From: Sva-07 sp963698565
GTDB taxonomy: Bacteria > Actinomycetota > Acidimicrobiia > Acidimicrobiales > Ilumatobacteraceae
NCBI GenBank assembly: GCA_963698565.1
Contig: CAVORH010000002.1
Span: 310,001-374,000, forward strand
Length of the DNA stretch: 64,000 bases
Reading direction: 5' to 3'
The position numbers and the translations under genes are program-made. Under the pieces are notes generated by a model. The model had not been told where the DNA came from. It did not search any database and saw only the letters and a list, made by a program, of their open reading frames with translations. Below, piece after piece: positions 35,849-45,610 of this stretch (the first letter of the stretch is position 1; each line of letters starts with the position of its first letter).

Positions 35849-35901
35849 CGCGTCTCGGCGGATCTGGTTCCGACTGTCGCGACCAGATCCGCCGAGACGC
35901 G
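35849..35901. repeat. Palindromic element family B, copy 3
   Basis: A perfect 20-bp stem: CGCGTCTCGGCGGATCTGGT at 35849-35868, a 13-nt loop, and the exact reverse complement at 35882-35901. It lies 22 nt behind both the cysNC and rfbC stops, between convergent genes, and shares its core with copies at 18456 and 19488. Confidence 0.85.
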
Positions 35902-35923
35902 ACTCGCACACCCGGGTTCGGGC

Positions 35924-36475
35924 TCAGAAGAGGTCGGGCTGGTCGGCGAGGAGAGGAGCGACGGTGTCCTTGCCGGAGAGTGTGGGGCCGTCCGGTGGCA
36001 GCTGCCAGTCGATGGCGAGGTCGGGGTCGTCCCAGCGGATCGCCCGTTCGCACTCCGGCGCGTACACATCGTTCACCTTGTACGCCACGCGCACGTCGGG
36101 TTCGAGGGTGCAGAACCCGTGGGCGAATCCGGCGGGCACGAGCAGCTGGTTGCCCTGCTCGGCGGTGAGGACCACGGCGACGTGCTGGCCGAACGTGGGT
36201 GAGTCCCGGCGGATGTCGACCGCGATGTCGAGGATCGACCCCTGGATGACGCGCACCAGCTTGTGCTGGGCGTGTGGCGCGACCTGGTAGTGCAGCCCCC
36301 GCAACGTGCCGGTGGGTGCGGAGAACGATTCGTTGTCCTGCACGAACTCGATGTCGATGCCGGCGTCGCGCAGCGTCTGTCGTTTGTACGTTTCGCTGAA
36401 CCAGCCGCGGTCGTCGCCGTGGCGGGTCGGGCGGATCTCGACGAGGCCGTCGAGGGCGGTGGTGATGATCTCCAT
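35924..36475 (-). CDS. rfbC: dTDP-4-dehydrorhamnose 3,5-epimerase
   Basis: RmlC, 183 residues, a cupin that epimerises dTDP-4-keto-6-deoxyglucose at C3 and C5. Motifs: RGWFSETYKRQ, FVQDNESFS, the catalytic His in TLRGLHYQ, KLVRVIQGSILDIAVDIR and VPAGFAHGFCTLEP. Transcribed last in the rfbA-rfbB-rfbC run, 19 nt behind rfbB. No rfbD (reductase) is present in the window. Confidence 0.95.
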   Translation of the reverse strand: MEIITTALDGLVEIRPTRHGDDRGWFSETYKRQTLRDAGIDIEFVQDNESFSAPTGTLRGLHYQVAPHAQHKLVRVIQGSILDIAVDIRRDSPTFGQHVAVVLTAEQGNQLLVPAGFAHGFCTLEPDVRVAYKVNDVYAPECERAIRWDDPDLAIDWQLPPDGPTLSGKDTVAPLLADQPDLF

Positions 36476-36494
36476 CGCAGCGGCTTCCTCCGTG

Positions 36495-37538
36495 CTACTT
36501 CTTCAACCCGAGGCGTTCGGTGGCCTGCCTGTCGCGTAGCGGTTGCCACCATGCCTGGTTGTCGAGGTACCACTGGACGGTGTCGCGCAGCCCGGTGTCG
36601 AACGTGTGCTCGGGCTCCCAGCCCAGCTCCCGCTGGATCTTGGTCTGGTCGATCGCGTAGCGGTGGTCGTGCCCGGGCCGGTCGGCGACGAAGGTGATCA
36701 GCGAGCGGCGCGACTCGCCTGCGTGGGGCGGATCGGTCAGCGGCCCGGCGAGTTCGTCGACGAGGTCGCAGAGGGTCTCGACGACGTCGAGGTTGGTGCG
36801 TTCGGCCTTGCCGCCGATGTTGTAGGTCTCGCCCGGTGTGCCCCGTTCGACGACGGTGACCAGCGCGGCGGCGTGGTCTTCGACGTGGAGCCAGTCGCGG
36901 ATGTTGTCGCCCTTCCCGTACACGGGAAGTGGCTCGCCGTGCAGGGCGCGGATGGTGACGAGCGGGATGAGCTTCTCGGGGAAGTGGAACGGCCCGTAGT
37001 TGTTCGAGCAGTTGGTGAGCAGCACCGGCAGGTCGTAGGTCTCGCCCCACGCTCGGACGAGGTGGTCGGAGCCGGCCTTCGACGCCGAGTACGGCGACCG
37101 GGGGTCGTACGGCGTGGTCTCGGTGAATGCCGGATCGTTCGGCCCGAGCGATCCGAACACCTCGTCGGTGGAGATGTGGTGGAAGCGCTGGACACCGGCG
37201 GCGCGTGCCGCCTCGAGCATGGTGAACGTCCCGACCAGGTTGGTCTGGATGAACGCGGCGGGGCCGTCGATCGAGCGGTCGACGTGGCTCTCCGCGGCGA
37301 GGTGCATCACGGCGTCGGGGGAGTGTTCGACGAAGATCTCCGTGATCCGGTCGATGTCGCAGATGTCGGCCTGCTCGAAGCGCAGCCGTGGGCTGTCGGC
37401 GACCGACTGGGTGGAGCCGTCGGTGGCCGCGTACGTCATCTTGTCGACGTTGACGACATCGTGGTCGGTGTGGTTGATCAGGTGGCGGACGACGGCGGAG
37501 CCGATGAAGCCCTTGCCGCCGGTGACGAGAATCTTCAT
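36495..37538 (-). CDS. rfbB: dTDP-glucose 4,6-dehydratase
   Basis: RmlB, 347 residues, an extended SDR. NAD-binding GGKGFIGSAVVRHL at the N-terminus, LAAESHVDRSIDGP, the catalytic STDEVFGSLG and YSASKAGSDHLVRA (YxxxK), and NNYGPFHFPEKLIPL are all conserved. Its start overlaps the rfbA stop by 4 nt. It makes dTDP-4-keto-6-deoxyglucose, the common precursor of dTDP-rhamnose and other deoxysugars. Confidence 0.96.
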   Translation of the reverse strand: MKILVTGGKGFIGSAVVRHLINHTDHDVVNVDKMTYAATDGSTQSVADSPRLRFEQADICDIDRITEIFVEHSPDAVMHLAAESHVDRSIDGPAAFIQTNLVGTFTMLEAARAAGVQRFHHISTDEVFGSLGPNDPAFTETTPYDPRSPYSASKAGSDHLVRAWGETYDLPVLLTNCSNNYGPFHFPEKLIPLVTIRALHGEPLPVYGKGDNIRDWLHVEDHAAALVTVVERGTPGETYNIGGKAERTNLDVVETLCDLVDELAGPLTDPPHAGESRRSLITFVADRPGHDHRYAIDQTKIQRELGWEPEHTFDTGLRDTVQWYLDNQAWWQPLRDRQATERLGLKK

Positions 37539-38410
37539 CGCGGCCCTCCATCGAGCAGGTTGAGCAGGTACTGACCGTAGGTGTTCTTCTCCATCGACAC
37601 GCCGGCAGCGCGGAGCGTGTCGTCGTCGATCCAGCCCTGCACCCAGGCGATCTCTTCGAGGCAGGCGATCTGGTTGTTCTGGCGATGTTGGATCACGCGG
37701 ACGAACTCGGAGGCCTCGACCATCGAGTCGAACGTGCCGGTGTCGAGCCAGGCGAAGCCGCGGTTGAGCTGTTCGACGTGGAGTTCGCCCCGTGCGAGGT
37801 AGTAGTCGATGACCGAGGTGATCTCGAGCTCGCCGCGCGGCGACGGCTTCACCGCTTCGGCAGCTTCGACGACGCGCTCGTCGAAGTAGTAGAGCCCGGT
37901 GACCGCCCAGTTGCTGGTGGGCTGCGTGGGCTTCTCCTCGATCTTGGTCGGGCGTCCGTCGGCGTCGAGGTCGACGATGCCGTATCGCTGCGGGTCCTTG
38001 ACGTGATACCCGAACACGGTGGCACCGGATGGGCGGGCCGCCGCGGTGGACACGAGTTTCGACAGGCCGGCGCCGTAGAAGAGGTTGTCGCCGAGCACGA
38101 GTGAGGCGCCCTGCCCGTCGAGGAAGTCGGCGCCGATCAGGAACGCCTGGGCGAGTCCGTCGGGAGAGTCCTGCGTGGCGTAGGAGATCTGCAGGCCCCA
38201 CTGCGAGCCGTCGCCGAGCAGCCGCACGAACCCCGCCCGGTCCTCGGGGGTGGTGATCACGAGCACTTCGCGGATGCCGGCGAGCATGTGCACCGACAGC
38301 GGGTAGTAGATCATCGGCTTGTCGTACACCGGCAGCAGTTGCTTCGACGTGCCCCGGGTGACGGGGTGCAGACGCGAGCCGGTGCCGCCCGCCAGGATGA
38401 TGCCCTTCAT
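37535..38410 (-). CDS. rfbA: Glucose-1-phosphate thymidylyltransferase
   Basis: RmlA, 291 residues, forming dTDP-glucose. The nucleotidyltransferase signature LAGGTGSRLHPVTRGTSKQL, then YDKPMIYYPLSVHMLAGIR, LVLGDNLFYGAG, GYHVKDPQRYGIV and AWLDTGTFDSM are present. ATG at 38410; 137 nt separates it from the divergent galE start, a region that also holds a degenerate hairpin resembling family B near 38451-38487. Confidence 0.96.
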   Translation of the reverse strand: MKGIILAGGTGSRLHPVTRGTSKQLLPVYDKPMIYYPLSVHMLAGIREVLVITTPEDRAGFVRLLGDGSQWGLQISYATQDSPDGLAQAFLIGADFLDGQGASLVLGDNLFYGAGLSKLVSTAAARPSGATVFGYHVKDPQRYGIVDLDADGRPTKIEEKPTQPTSNWAVTGLYYFDERVVEAAEAVKPSPRGELEITSVIDYYLARGELHVEQLNRGFAWLDTGTFDSMVEASEFVRVIQHRQNNQIACLEEIAWVQGWIDDDTLRAAGVSMEKNTYGQYLLNLLDGGPR

Positions 38411-38547
38411 GGCCCCGACGATACGGGCTGGGGCAGTGACCGGAGCCGATTCTCCCGGTCTCGGCGGGTGACCGACCGCCGGGGAGATCGCGGGCGATAC
38501 TCGCCGTTGGGCTCGGTGACCGTGGCCGTTTCGGCCAGACTGTCGGC

Positions 38548-39528
38548 ATGCAGGAACAAGGGACGGTCCTCGTGACGGGTGGCGCTGGCTACATCGGCTC
38601 GCACACGGTCCGAGCGCTTCGTGCGACCGGTCGCGACGTGGTCGTGCTCGATTCACTCGAGCTCGGCGAGGAGGACGCCACGCTCGGCGCACCGTTGGTG
38701 GTCGGTGACATCGCGGATGCCGACCTGGTCGGCACGGTGCTGCGCGACTTCGGTGTCACCGATGTGGTGCACTTCGCTGCGTACAAGTCGGTGGGCGAGT
38801 CGATGAAGTCGCCGGGGAAGTACTGGCGCAACAACGTCGCGGGCACCATCGAGTTGCTCGAGGCCTGTCTGGCCGCCGGCGTCGAGCGGTTGGTGTTCTC
38901 GTCGTCGTGTTCGGTGTACGGCACCCCCGAGCGTGTGCCGGTCACCGAGGACGCAGCGATCGCGCCGGAGAGCGTGTACGCCGAGACGAAGGCGACCGTC
39001 GAACGGATGCTGCGCTGGTACGAGGTGGCCGGTGGGCTCCGGTCGGTGAGCCTTCGCTACTTCAATGCGGCGGGTGCGAGTTCAGATGGGCGCATCGGCG
39101 AGAACTGGGACTTCAGCATCAACCTGATCCCGCTCGCGATGAAGGCGGTGCTGCTCGGCGATCGTCGATTGCAGGTGTTCGGCGCCGACTACGAGACTCC
39201 CGACGGCACGTGTATTCGTGACTACATCCACGTCGAGGATCTCGCTGACGCTCACGTGAAGGCGTTGGAGTATCTCGCTGCTGGCGGGGCAACGGCGGAG
39301 GTGAACGTGGGCACGGGCGTGGGTTCGTCGGTGTTCGATGTGCTTCGTGCGACCGAGGCGGTGTGCGGTCGGGAGGTGCCACACGACGTGGTCGACCGTC
39401 GCCCGGGTGACCCGGTGTCGACCTTCGCCGACCCGACGTCGGCACGCGAGTTGCTCGGCTGGACAGCTCGGCGCAACCTCGACGAGATCGTCCGAACGGC
39501 CTACGACTGGCATCGCAGCCAGGTGTGA
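38548..39528 (+). CDS. galE: UDP-glucose 4-epimerase
   Basis: 326 residues, extended SDR. VTGGAGYIGSHTVRAL (NAD), HFAAYKSVGESMKSPGKYW, SSSCSVYGTPE, YAETKATVERML (YxxxK) and RYFNAAGASSDG identify GalE, which interconverts UDP-glucose and UDP-galactose. It faces the rhamnose genes divergently and precedes the WbaP-type transferase, in keeping with a precursor-supply role for exopolysaccharide. Confidence 0.94.
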   Translation: MQEQGTVLVTGGAGYIGSHTVRALRATGRDVVVLDSLELGEEDATLGAPLVVGDIADADLVGTVLRDFGVTDVVHFAAYKSVGESMKSPGKYWRNNVAGTIELLEACLAAGVERLVFSSSCSVYGTPERVPVTEDAAIAPESVYAETKATVERMLRWYEVAGGLRSVSLRYFNAAGASSDGRIGENWDFSINLIPLAMKAVLLGDRRLQVFGADYETPDGTCIRDYIHVEDLADAHVKALEYLAAGGATAEVNVGTGVGSSVFDVLRATEAVCGREVPHDVVDRRPGDPVSTFADPTSARELLGWTARRNLDEIVRTAYDWHRSQV

Positions 39529-39554
39529 CCCAGACCTCCGCCGCGCTGATGTCG

Positions 39555-39839
39555 TCAGCGCGGTGCGGTTGGTCCGTGATCGACGCGTGCGGCCTGGTTG
39601 TGGGCTCGGTACAGTCCGACAGCGGGTGTCGGCTCGAACGACGACAGACGCGGTGCCGGCCAGGAACCGGCAGTGGGCACGTCGATGTGGTCGTGGCGTG
39701 CTGCCGCACGAACGGCCCACTTGGCGACGTTCAGGATCCCGATGACGGCGATGCCGAGCGCGATCCAGGCCACGAGGACGAGTGCTGCAAGAGTCACTGA
39801 GAGTGCATTCTTGCCCGTCGGATGTCGAGAATTCGGCAT
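39555..39839 (-). CDS. Small single-pass membrane protein, hypothetical
   Basis: A possible 94-residue product from the ATG at 39839: a short charged start (MPNSRHPTGKN), one hydrophobic helix (ALSVTLAALVLVAWIALGIA), then a basic and Pro-rich tail. The upstream GCCGGAA is a weak ribosome site. It converges on galE. No family is recognised; it could be a chance open frame. Confidence 0.4.
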   Translation of the reverse strand: MPNSRHPTGKNALSVTLAALVLVAWIALGIAVIGILNVAKWAVRAAARHDHIDVPTAGSWPAPRLSSFEPTPAVGLYRAHNQAARVDHGPTAPR

Positions 39840-40205
39840 TTCCGGCAATTTCTCGTACACGGTCGATCTGCATTCGCAGCGAATCGTTCGTGACGTCTTG
39901 GTGAACATCGATGTCCCGACGTCGGATGGCGGGCGCTGCGCGACGCTCGACGAAGGCGGCGTGCCGTCCGCCCACCGCAACCGTGCGACCACCCTGAGTG
40001 GTTGAGCGGGCAACGCCTTGCCGAAAACCTGACGGGACGGCCCGCCTCGGCGGCGTGGGTGAGCGGCACCCGATTGTCTCCGAATGCCCTGCAAACATGG
40101 GCCGCGCGTTCCCCGCCCTCCGGCATTCAAGAAAACATGAGCCAACTCTGACGATTTCTTTCACCACCTAGGGTGGTCGTCGCGTAGTCTGGTCGATGGC
40201 GGACG
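39840..40205. promoter_or_regulatory. 366-nt regulatory region before the WbaP-type gene
   Basis: No gene is seen. Two signals stand out. A 32-nt motif at 40122-40153 (core ATTCAAGAAAACATGAG) recurs with 25 of 32 identities at 61122-61153. A perfect dyad ACCACC-TAG-GGTGGT lies at 40163-40177, just upstream of a TAGTCT box at 40185-40190, as expected of an operator over a promoter. Both are inferred. Confidence 0.45.
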
Positions 40206-41834
40206 ATGAAGATCGAAGGCGGACTGATGGGCGGACATGAACATCGAGCTGGTGCCACGGCATCGACACGACCCGGTGGCGACGGATCACGCGGACAACG
40301 CAGTGCACGACCGCTGCAGTTGCCCGCGGCATCGGTCCTCGCTGCGACCGAGCTCGACGCATCGTCGGGCTCGTCCGGGCGGGTGGCGGGCGACGCTGCG
40401 GAACGCGACACGGCGACCGTCGGACTCGACACGACGGCGGGTCGGGTGAATCCGCAACGTTTGCGGCGGCGGTTGATCGCCTCCGATGTCGTGGCGATCG
40501 TCGTCGGCGCGATCCTCGCGTTGGTCGTCCAGCAGGTCTTCAAGCCGGTGCCGGCGGACATCCGCAGCGAGGAGCTGTTGCTCACCGTCGTCATCGTGCC
40601 GGTGTGGGTGCTGATGATGGGTGCGAACCATCTGTTCCTCGCTCGGGCGATCAGCCGGTTCGGTGAAGAGTTCCGGCACCTGGTGGTGGCCGGCGTGATG
40701 AGCGCTGGATTCCTCGTGGCCGTCTCGTTCCTCGCGCAGTACGGCGAGCTGTCGCGGCTGTGGGTGGGACTGCTGTTCGTGTGTGTCACGGCGTCGTTGG
40801 TGGTGTCGCGGCTGATCGCTCGTCGGGTGTTCTCCAATCTGCGTCGCACGGGGCGTATCAGCCGGCGTGTGGTCATCGTCGGGACGGGCAGCGATGCGGT
40901 GTCGCTGCTGCACGCGACGCAACGGCGTCCGGATCTCGGCTACGAGGTGGTCGGGTTCACCGGTGACCCAGCTGGTGAGCGTGGTGGTGTCGGCGTGCTC
41001 GGTTCGCTCGACGAGACGCTCGAGGTGGTCCAGCGCACGGGGGCGTCGGGGGCGATCCTGTCGGTTGCGTCGTTGGCACCCGAGGTGGTCAACCGGCTGA
41101 CCCGGACGTTGACCGAGGCGGGGTGTCACGTCGCCTTGTCGTCGTCGTTGCACGACATCGACATCTCGCGGACGCGGTCGCAGGCGTTCGATGGTCGGTT
41201 GATGATCTATGTCGAGCCGACGAATCGTTCGCGCACGCATCTGTTCCTGAAGCGGGCGTTCGACACCGTGTTGGCGGGTGTGGTGTTGCTGTTGACGGTG
41301 CCGATCGTGGCGGTGGCGGCGGTGGCGATCAAGCTCGACTCGCGTGGGCCGGTGTTGTTCAAGCAGGTCCGGGTGGGCAAGGACGGTGAGTTGTTCGAGA
41401 TGTTCAAGCTCCGCACGATGGTGCGCGACGCCGAAGCGCGACGCGCCGAGCTCGAGGATCAGAACGAGTGCTCGGGGGCGTTGTTCAAGATGCGATCCGA
41501 CCCGCGCATCACGCGGGTGGGGCGGTTCCTGCGCAAGTCGTCGATCGACGAGCTGCCGCAGTTGTGGAACGTGATCCGGGGCGACATGAGCATCGTCGGG
41601 CCCCGCCCGGCGCTGCCGTCGGAAACCGAGCAGTGGAGTGCGGATCTGCACGAGCGTCTTCGTGTGCTGCCCGGTATCACCGGGATGTGGCAGGTGTCGG
41701 GGCGGTCCGAGGCCGACTTCGAGCTGTACCGGCGTCTCGACCTGTACTACGTCGACAACTGGTCGCTGACCCACGACGTCAAGATCGTGCTCAAGACGAT
41801 CTTCGTCGTGCTCACCGGCAGCGGAGCGCACTGA
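40206..41834 (+). CDS. Polyprenyl-phosphate phosphoglycosyltransferase (WbaP/CpsE type)
   Basis: 542 residues. A low-complexity cytosolic leader is followed by four hydrophobic helices (VVAIVVGAILALVVQQVF, LLTVVIVPVWVLMMG and others), a Rossmann-like domain (RVVIVGTGSDAVSLLHA) and the C-terminal bacterial sugar transferase catalytic domain. That domain has the re-entrant helix FLKRAFDTVLAGVVLLLTV, KLRTMVRDAEARRAE, DELPQLWNVIRGDMSIVG and PGITGMWQVSGRSE. It transfers a sugar-1-phosphate to undecaprenyl phosphate, starting exopolysaccharide repeat synthesis. An ATG at 40227 with GAAGG upstream is an alternative start. Part of its 3' end is duplicated at 61154-61400. Confidence 0.93.
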   Translation: MKIEGGLMGGHEHRAGATASTRPGGDGSRGQRSARPLQLPAASVLAATELDASSGSSGRVAGDAAERDTATVGLDTTAGRVNPQRLRRRLIASDVVAIVVGAILALVVQQVFKPVPADIRSEELLLTVVIVPVWVLMMGANHLFLARAISRFGEEFRHLVVAGVMSAGFLVAVSFLAQYGELSRLWVGLLFVCVTASLVVSRLIARRVFSNLRRTGRISRRVVIVGTGSDAVSLLHATQRRPDLGYEVVGFTGDPAGERGGVGVLGSLDETLEVVQRTGASGAILSVASLAPEVVNRLTRTLTEAGCHVALSSSLHDIDISRTRSQAFDGRLMIYVEPTNRSRTHLFLKRAFDTVLAGVVLLLTVPIVAVAAVAIKLDSRGPVLFKQVRVGKDGELFEMFKLRTMVRDAEARRAELEDQNECSGALFKMRSDPRITRVGRFLRKSSIDELPQLWNVIRGDMSIVGPRPALPSETEQWSADLHERLRVLPGITGMWQVSGRSEADFELYRRLDLYYVDNWSLTHDVKIVLKTIFVVLTGSGAH

Positions 41835-41966
41835 GCCGACCACCGCTCGGCGTCCGCAGGATCTCTCGGCCTCTCGAGCGGTCCGGCACGCATGCTCGGG
41901 TTGTGGTCACGATGGTGATGCGGAATGGCAGGAGATCGTTTCATCGGGAATCGAGGTGGTCGGCGC

Positions 41967-44900
41967 ATGACAACGCGGGGAGTGCGCAACGAACGGGGCA
42001 ACTCGGTGCCACACCGGCGAGAGCAACCGTCGAACACCACCTCGACGGTTGCCTATGATCGCCACGTGTCGGGCGCACGCATCGAGTTCGACGTGCTCGG
42101 TCCCGTTCGGGCGTACCGAGGCGGGAATCCGTTGTCACTGGGTGGAGTACGCCAACGCGCGCTGCTGCTCCGCCTGGTGCTCGAACGCGGTGGCGTGGTT
42201 CCGGCGTCGCAGCTGCGCCACGACGTCTGGCCGGATCGCGACCTCTCGGATTCCGCATTGCGAGTGGCGGTCGTCAGGCTCCGACACGCGCTGTGTGACG
42301 ATGACGACGATGCACGAGTGATCGTGCACCGTGGCGCCGGATATGCGGTCGCGCAGGACAGGTTCGATCTCGACATCGATCGCTTCGAGATTGCCGTGGC
42401 CCGCGGACAGGCGGAGCGTTCCGCGGATCCGAGTGCTGCGGCGATCGCGCTCCGTGAGGCCCTCGATCTGTGGCGCGGTGACCCGTTCGGTGACGTCGCG
42501 GAGAGCTCGTTCCTGACCGCCGAGACCGGGCGCCTGTTGGCACTGCGCGGCCGGGCCGTCGAGGGCTACTTCGAAGCGGAGGTCGCCCTCGGCCGCGGGC
42601 CCGCTGTGGTTCCTGAACTCGAAGCGGCCGTCCGGGATGATCCTCTGTCCGAGAGCCTCGTGGCATCGGTCGCGATCGCGTTGTACCAGTCGGGTCGCCA
42701 GGTCGAGGCTCTCGCGGCGTACCGCCGACACGAGCGTCTCCTTCGGGAGGAGTTGGGTCTCCGGCCGAGTCCCAGGTTGGAGCATGTCCAGCAACTGATC
42801 CTCAATCACGATGACGAGCTGGCGGTCGGGGCACCCGCCGCGACGGAGTCCCGCCCGACCCCGATGACGGATCGTTTCCTGAAGCTCGGTGCGATGCCGT
42901 TCGTCGGGCGGGAGGAGCACCTGGCCGACTTGCGTTCCATCATCGGTGGATCAGCTGGTGAATCGGTCCGAGCTGCGTGCGTTGCCGGGCCGCCGGGAAG
43001 CGGCAAGACGCATCTCATGGCATCGGCGGTGAACCGAACGGTGTCGAGTGGAGCCGTCGTGGTGTACGCGGCGTGCAGCGACGGCCCGATGAGCGGGGGG
43101 CAGTTCGTGTTCGACCTCGCGAGGGGCCTCGGGATCGATCTCCGAAACGGGAAGAACTCGGTTGCGGACCCCTTGTCCCGAGGTTTCGAGTTGCGCATTG
43201 CGATCGCTCGCCGGATCGAGGAGATCTCGCAGCGCCGTGCGCTCGTCGTCGTGGCCGACGACCTGCACCTGGCCGATGATGAAACCGCATCGTTGATCGA
43301 ATTCATCACCGATCGGAGCCCGCAAGGTGTGTCGTGGCTGCTCGGCTACCGTTCCGACACCTCACATCGGCCGCTCACTCATCTGCTGGAACACCTTGCA
43401 GGTCTCGCGCCCGGTCTCTTCATCTCGCTCGAGCCGTTCGAGGAACACGAGATCAAGTCACTCGCCCTGGCCTTCGGCAGGAGCGACTCCGAGAACTTCG
43501 ACGAACTGGTCGACCGGGTGCGCCGGCTGTCGGGGGGAAACCCGCTGTTCTGTGTCGAGTTGCTCCGCGACGACCGCTTCGACCAGCTCGGCTGCGTCTC
43601 CGATCGACTCACGACGCTGATCGTGGGTCGGCTCGGCCAGGTGTCCGAGACGGCACGCCAGGTCTGCTACACGCTGCTCCTCGCCGGAGGTGACGTACCC
43701 GTCGACGTGCTCGCTCGTGTGTGCTCCTCGAGTCCGGACGACGTGCGGTCGGCGGCTCGGGAACTCGCACAACGAGGCATTCTCGATCCACCGGACTCCC
43801 ATGGTCTGCGATTCAGACACGCACTGATCTCAGGAGCGCTGCAGACCAGTCTCGCCGAGCCCGAAGCGTCGACCCTTCGCCACCGCCTCGTCGACGCGCT
43901 CCGCATCGAGGGTGCACCCTCATCACTCGTCGCGGAGCAGATGCTGGCGCTTCCGTATCCGTCCGAGGAGGCAGAGCGTCGAGTGGTCGATCAGGTGACG
44001 GGAGACGCATTGCGCCACCTGCTCGCGGTGGTGGACTACGGGAGCGCGCTGGTTCTCGCCGACCGATATCTCGATGTGGTCGGTACGGAGCGTTCCGATG
44101 CCGTTGCAGTGGCCGCGTTGCTGCAGGTTGCGACGGTGCTGCTCGCGACCGGTCAGGTCGATCGGGGTCGAGCGCTCCACGCCATCGTCCTCGACCGCAC
44201 GAGCGTCATCGACGATCCGCTTCTTCGCAGCGACGCCCTGCTGGCGTCGGGTCCTTCTGCACTCGGAGGGACGTCGGCTGCTCACCAGATCGAGCAGGCC
44301 GAGGAGATGCTGCGACTGCTCCCTTCTGACGAGCACCGGCGAAGGATCCAACTGCAGTGTTGGGCAGCGCATCACCACCTCAATCTGGGCCAACTCGCCG
44401 ACGCAATGGACTTGCTCGATCAAGCGCAACGCGAGTTGGCCGGATCGCCGTCGTCGTCGCTGCGTGCGCTGGTGCTGTCGGTGCGCGTGCAGGCCACCCA
44501 TCTGATCGGTCATCCGTTTCCGTCCTCGGCGTTCGGACTGCTGCGTGGGCATGCCGCCCTCACCGGCGATGTGGTCGCCGAGGCCGGTGTGGCACTGCTC
44601 GCTCTCGGGGAGGCGTTCGTCACGGGTTCGATCGACGATGTCGCTGCTGCGAAGGAGTCACTTGGCTGACGTCGCGAAGATCATGCCGCGGCCCGATCTC
44701 CGCTGGACGGTGCAGGCGTCGAAGGCTGCGATGAAGCTGGCGAGCGGCGATCTCGACACGGCCGCTGAGGTCGTCGCCGACGCGGCTGCGTTCGGCCATC
44801 AGATGAGCGTCGAGATGGCCGAGCCGGTCGGCCGTCTCCAGCAGGCGATGCTGTTGTGGCAACGTGGCGAGCTCGGCCAACTCTCGGAGGTCCTGATCGC

Positions 44901-45348
44901 ACTCGGCCGGCGTCCCGACGCGTCGCCACTGACGACGGTGCTCGCCGGGCATGCTGCACTGCAGGCGGGTGACCGCGCCGGCGCCGACGAGATGATCGGT
45001 CGGCTCGACGAGTTCGACGCGCTGCTCGAGTCGAGCGCGCAGACCTGGCCCGCGGTCGCGGCATTGACGGCGCGCCTGGCCGGTGAGTCGGGCGAACCCG
45101 AAGTGGTCGCTGCAGCGAGCCGGCACCTGACACACCACCTCCGCAAGCGACGCGGTACCGGCCTCGCCGTCCACGGCGTTGCGTACTTCGGGACGGTCGA
45201 TCTGGCGATGGCGTTCATGGACTCGTGCTCCGGGGAACCGTGCGCGAGGGTCGAGGCCTTCGAATCGGCGGCGGCGCTCGAGCGCGACCGAGGCATGTCC
45301 TGGTGGATGGACGAGGCCGTCCGCCAGGCCCGTTCCCATCTGCGGTGA
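41967..45348 (+). CDS. SARP/BTAD-type transcriptional regulator with AAA ATPase (one frameshift)
   Basis: About 1,125 residues. An OmpR-type winged helix (IEFDVLGPVRAYRGGNPLS, ALRVAVVRLRHALCDD) and a bacterial transcriptional activation domain (DPSAAAIALREALDLWRGDP) are at the N-terminus. A STAND/AAA ATPase follows: FVGREEHLADL, Walker A AGPPGSGKTHL and Walker B-like LVVVADDLHLADDE, then TPR-like helices. No LuxR helix-turn-helix is seen at the end. One extra G near 44660 breaks the frame between AAAKESL and ADVAKIMPRPD. The start is uncertain: ATG 41967, or GTG 42066 nearer the domain. It is upstream of and co-directional with the giant repeat protein, so it may control it. Confidence 0.82.
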
Positions 45349-45610
45349 ACTGACCGCGATCGGTGATCGCCGGGTGACGCTCGTCCCGGTGCAGCATGCA
45401 TCTCGGAGCCTCGGTTTCGTCTCGCGGCGGCGCTCACTGACGCTCAGCGCGGTGGACTGAATCCGGTCCGTGACCAGGCGCGATGGCTGAAATCTCAACC
45501 TGTACTCGAGGTTCGCTGATGGCCGGTTCCGGTGGAGCGCGCGTGTAGCGCGGCCGTAACGCCGACCCCGTAGAAACGGCCTTCGTCGTACTTGCAGCAA
45601 GGGGATCGGG
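45349..45610. promoter_or_regulatory. 262-nt region before the giant gene
   Basis: No gene is seen. It contains a small GCGC inverted repeat near 45536-45555 and AAGGGG 7 nt before the ATG at 45611. The promoter for the giant gene should be here, but no convincing -35/-10 pair was found. Confidence 0.4.

Noticed and set aside
38451..38487. A fourth family B palindrome between rfbA and galE
   Set aside because: CCGGTCTCGGCGG and CCGCCGGGGAGA pair only imperfectly and the GATCTGGTC core is missing; too degenerate to count.
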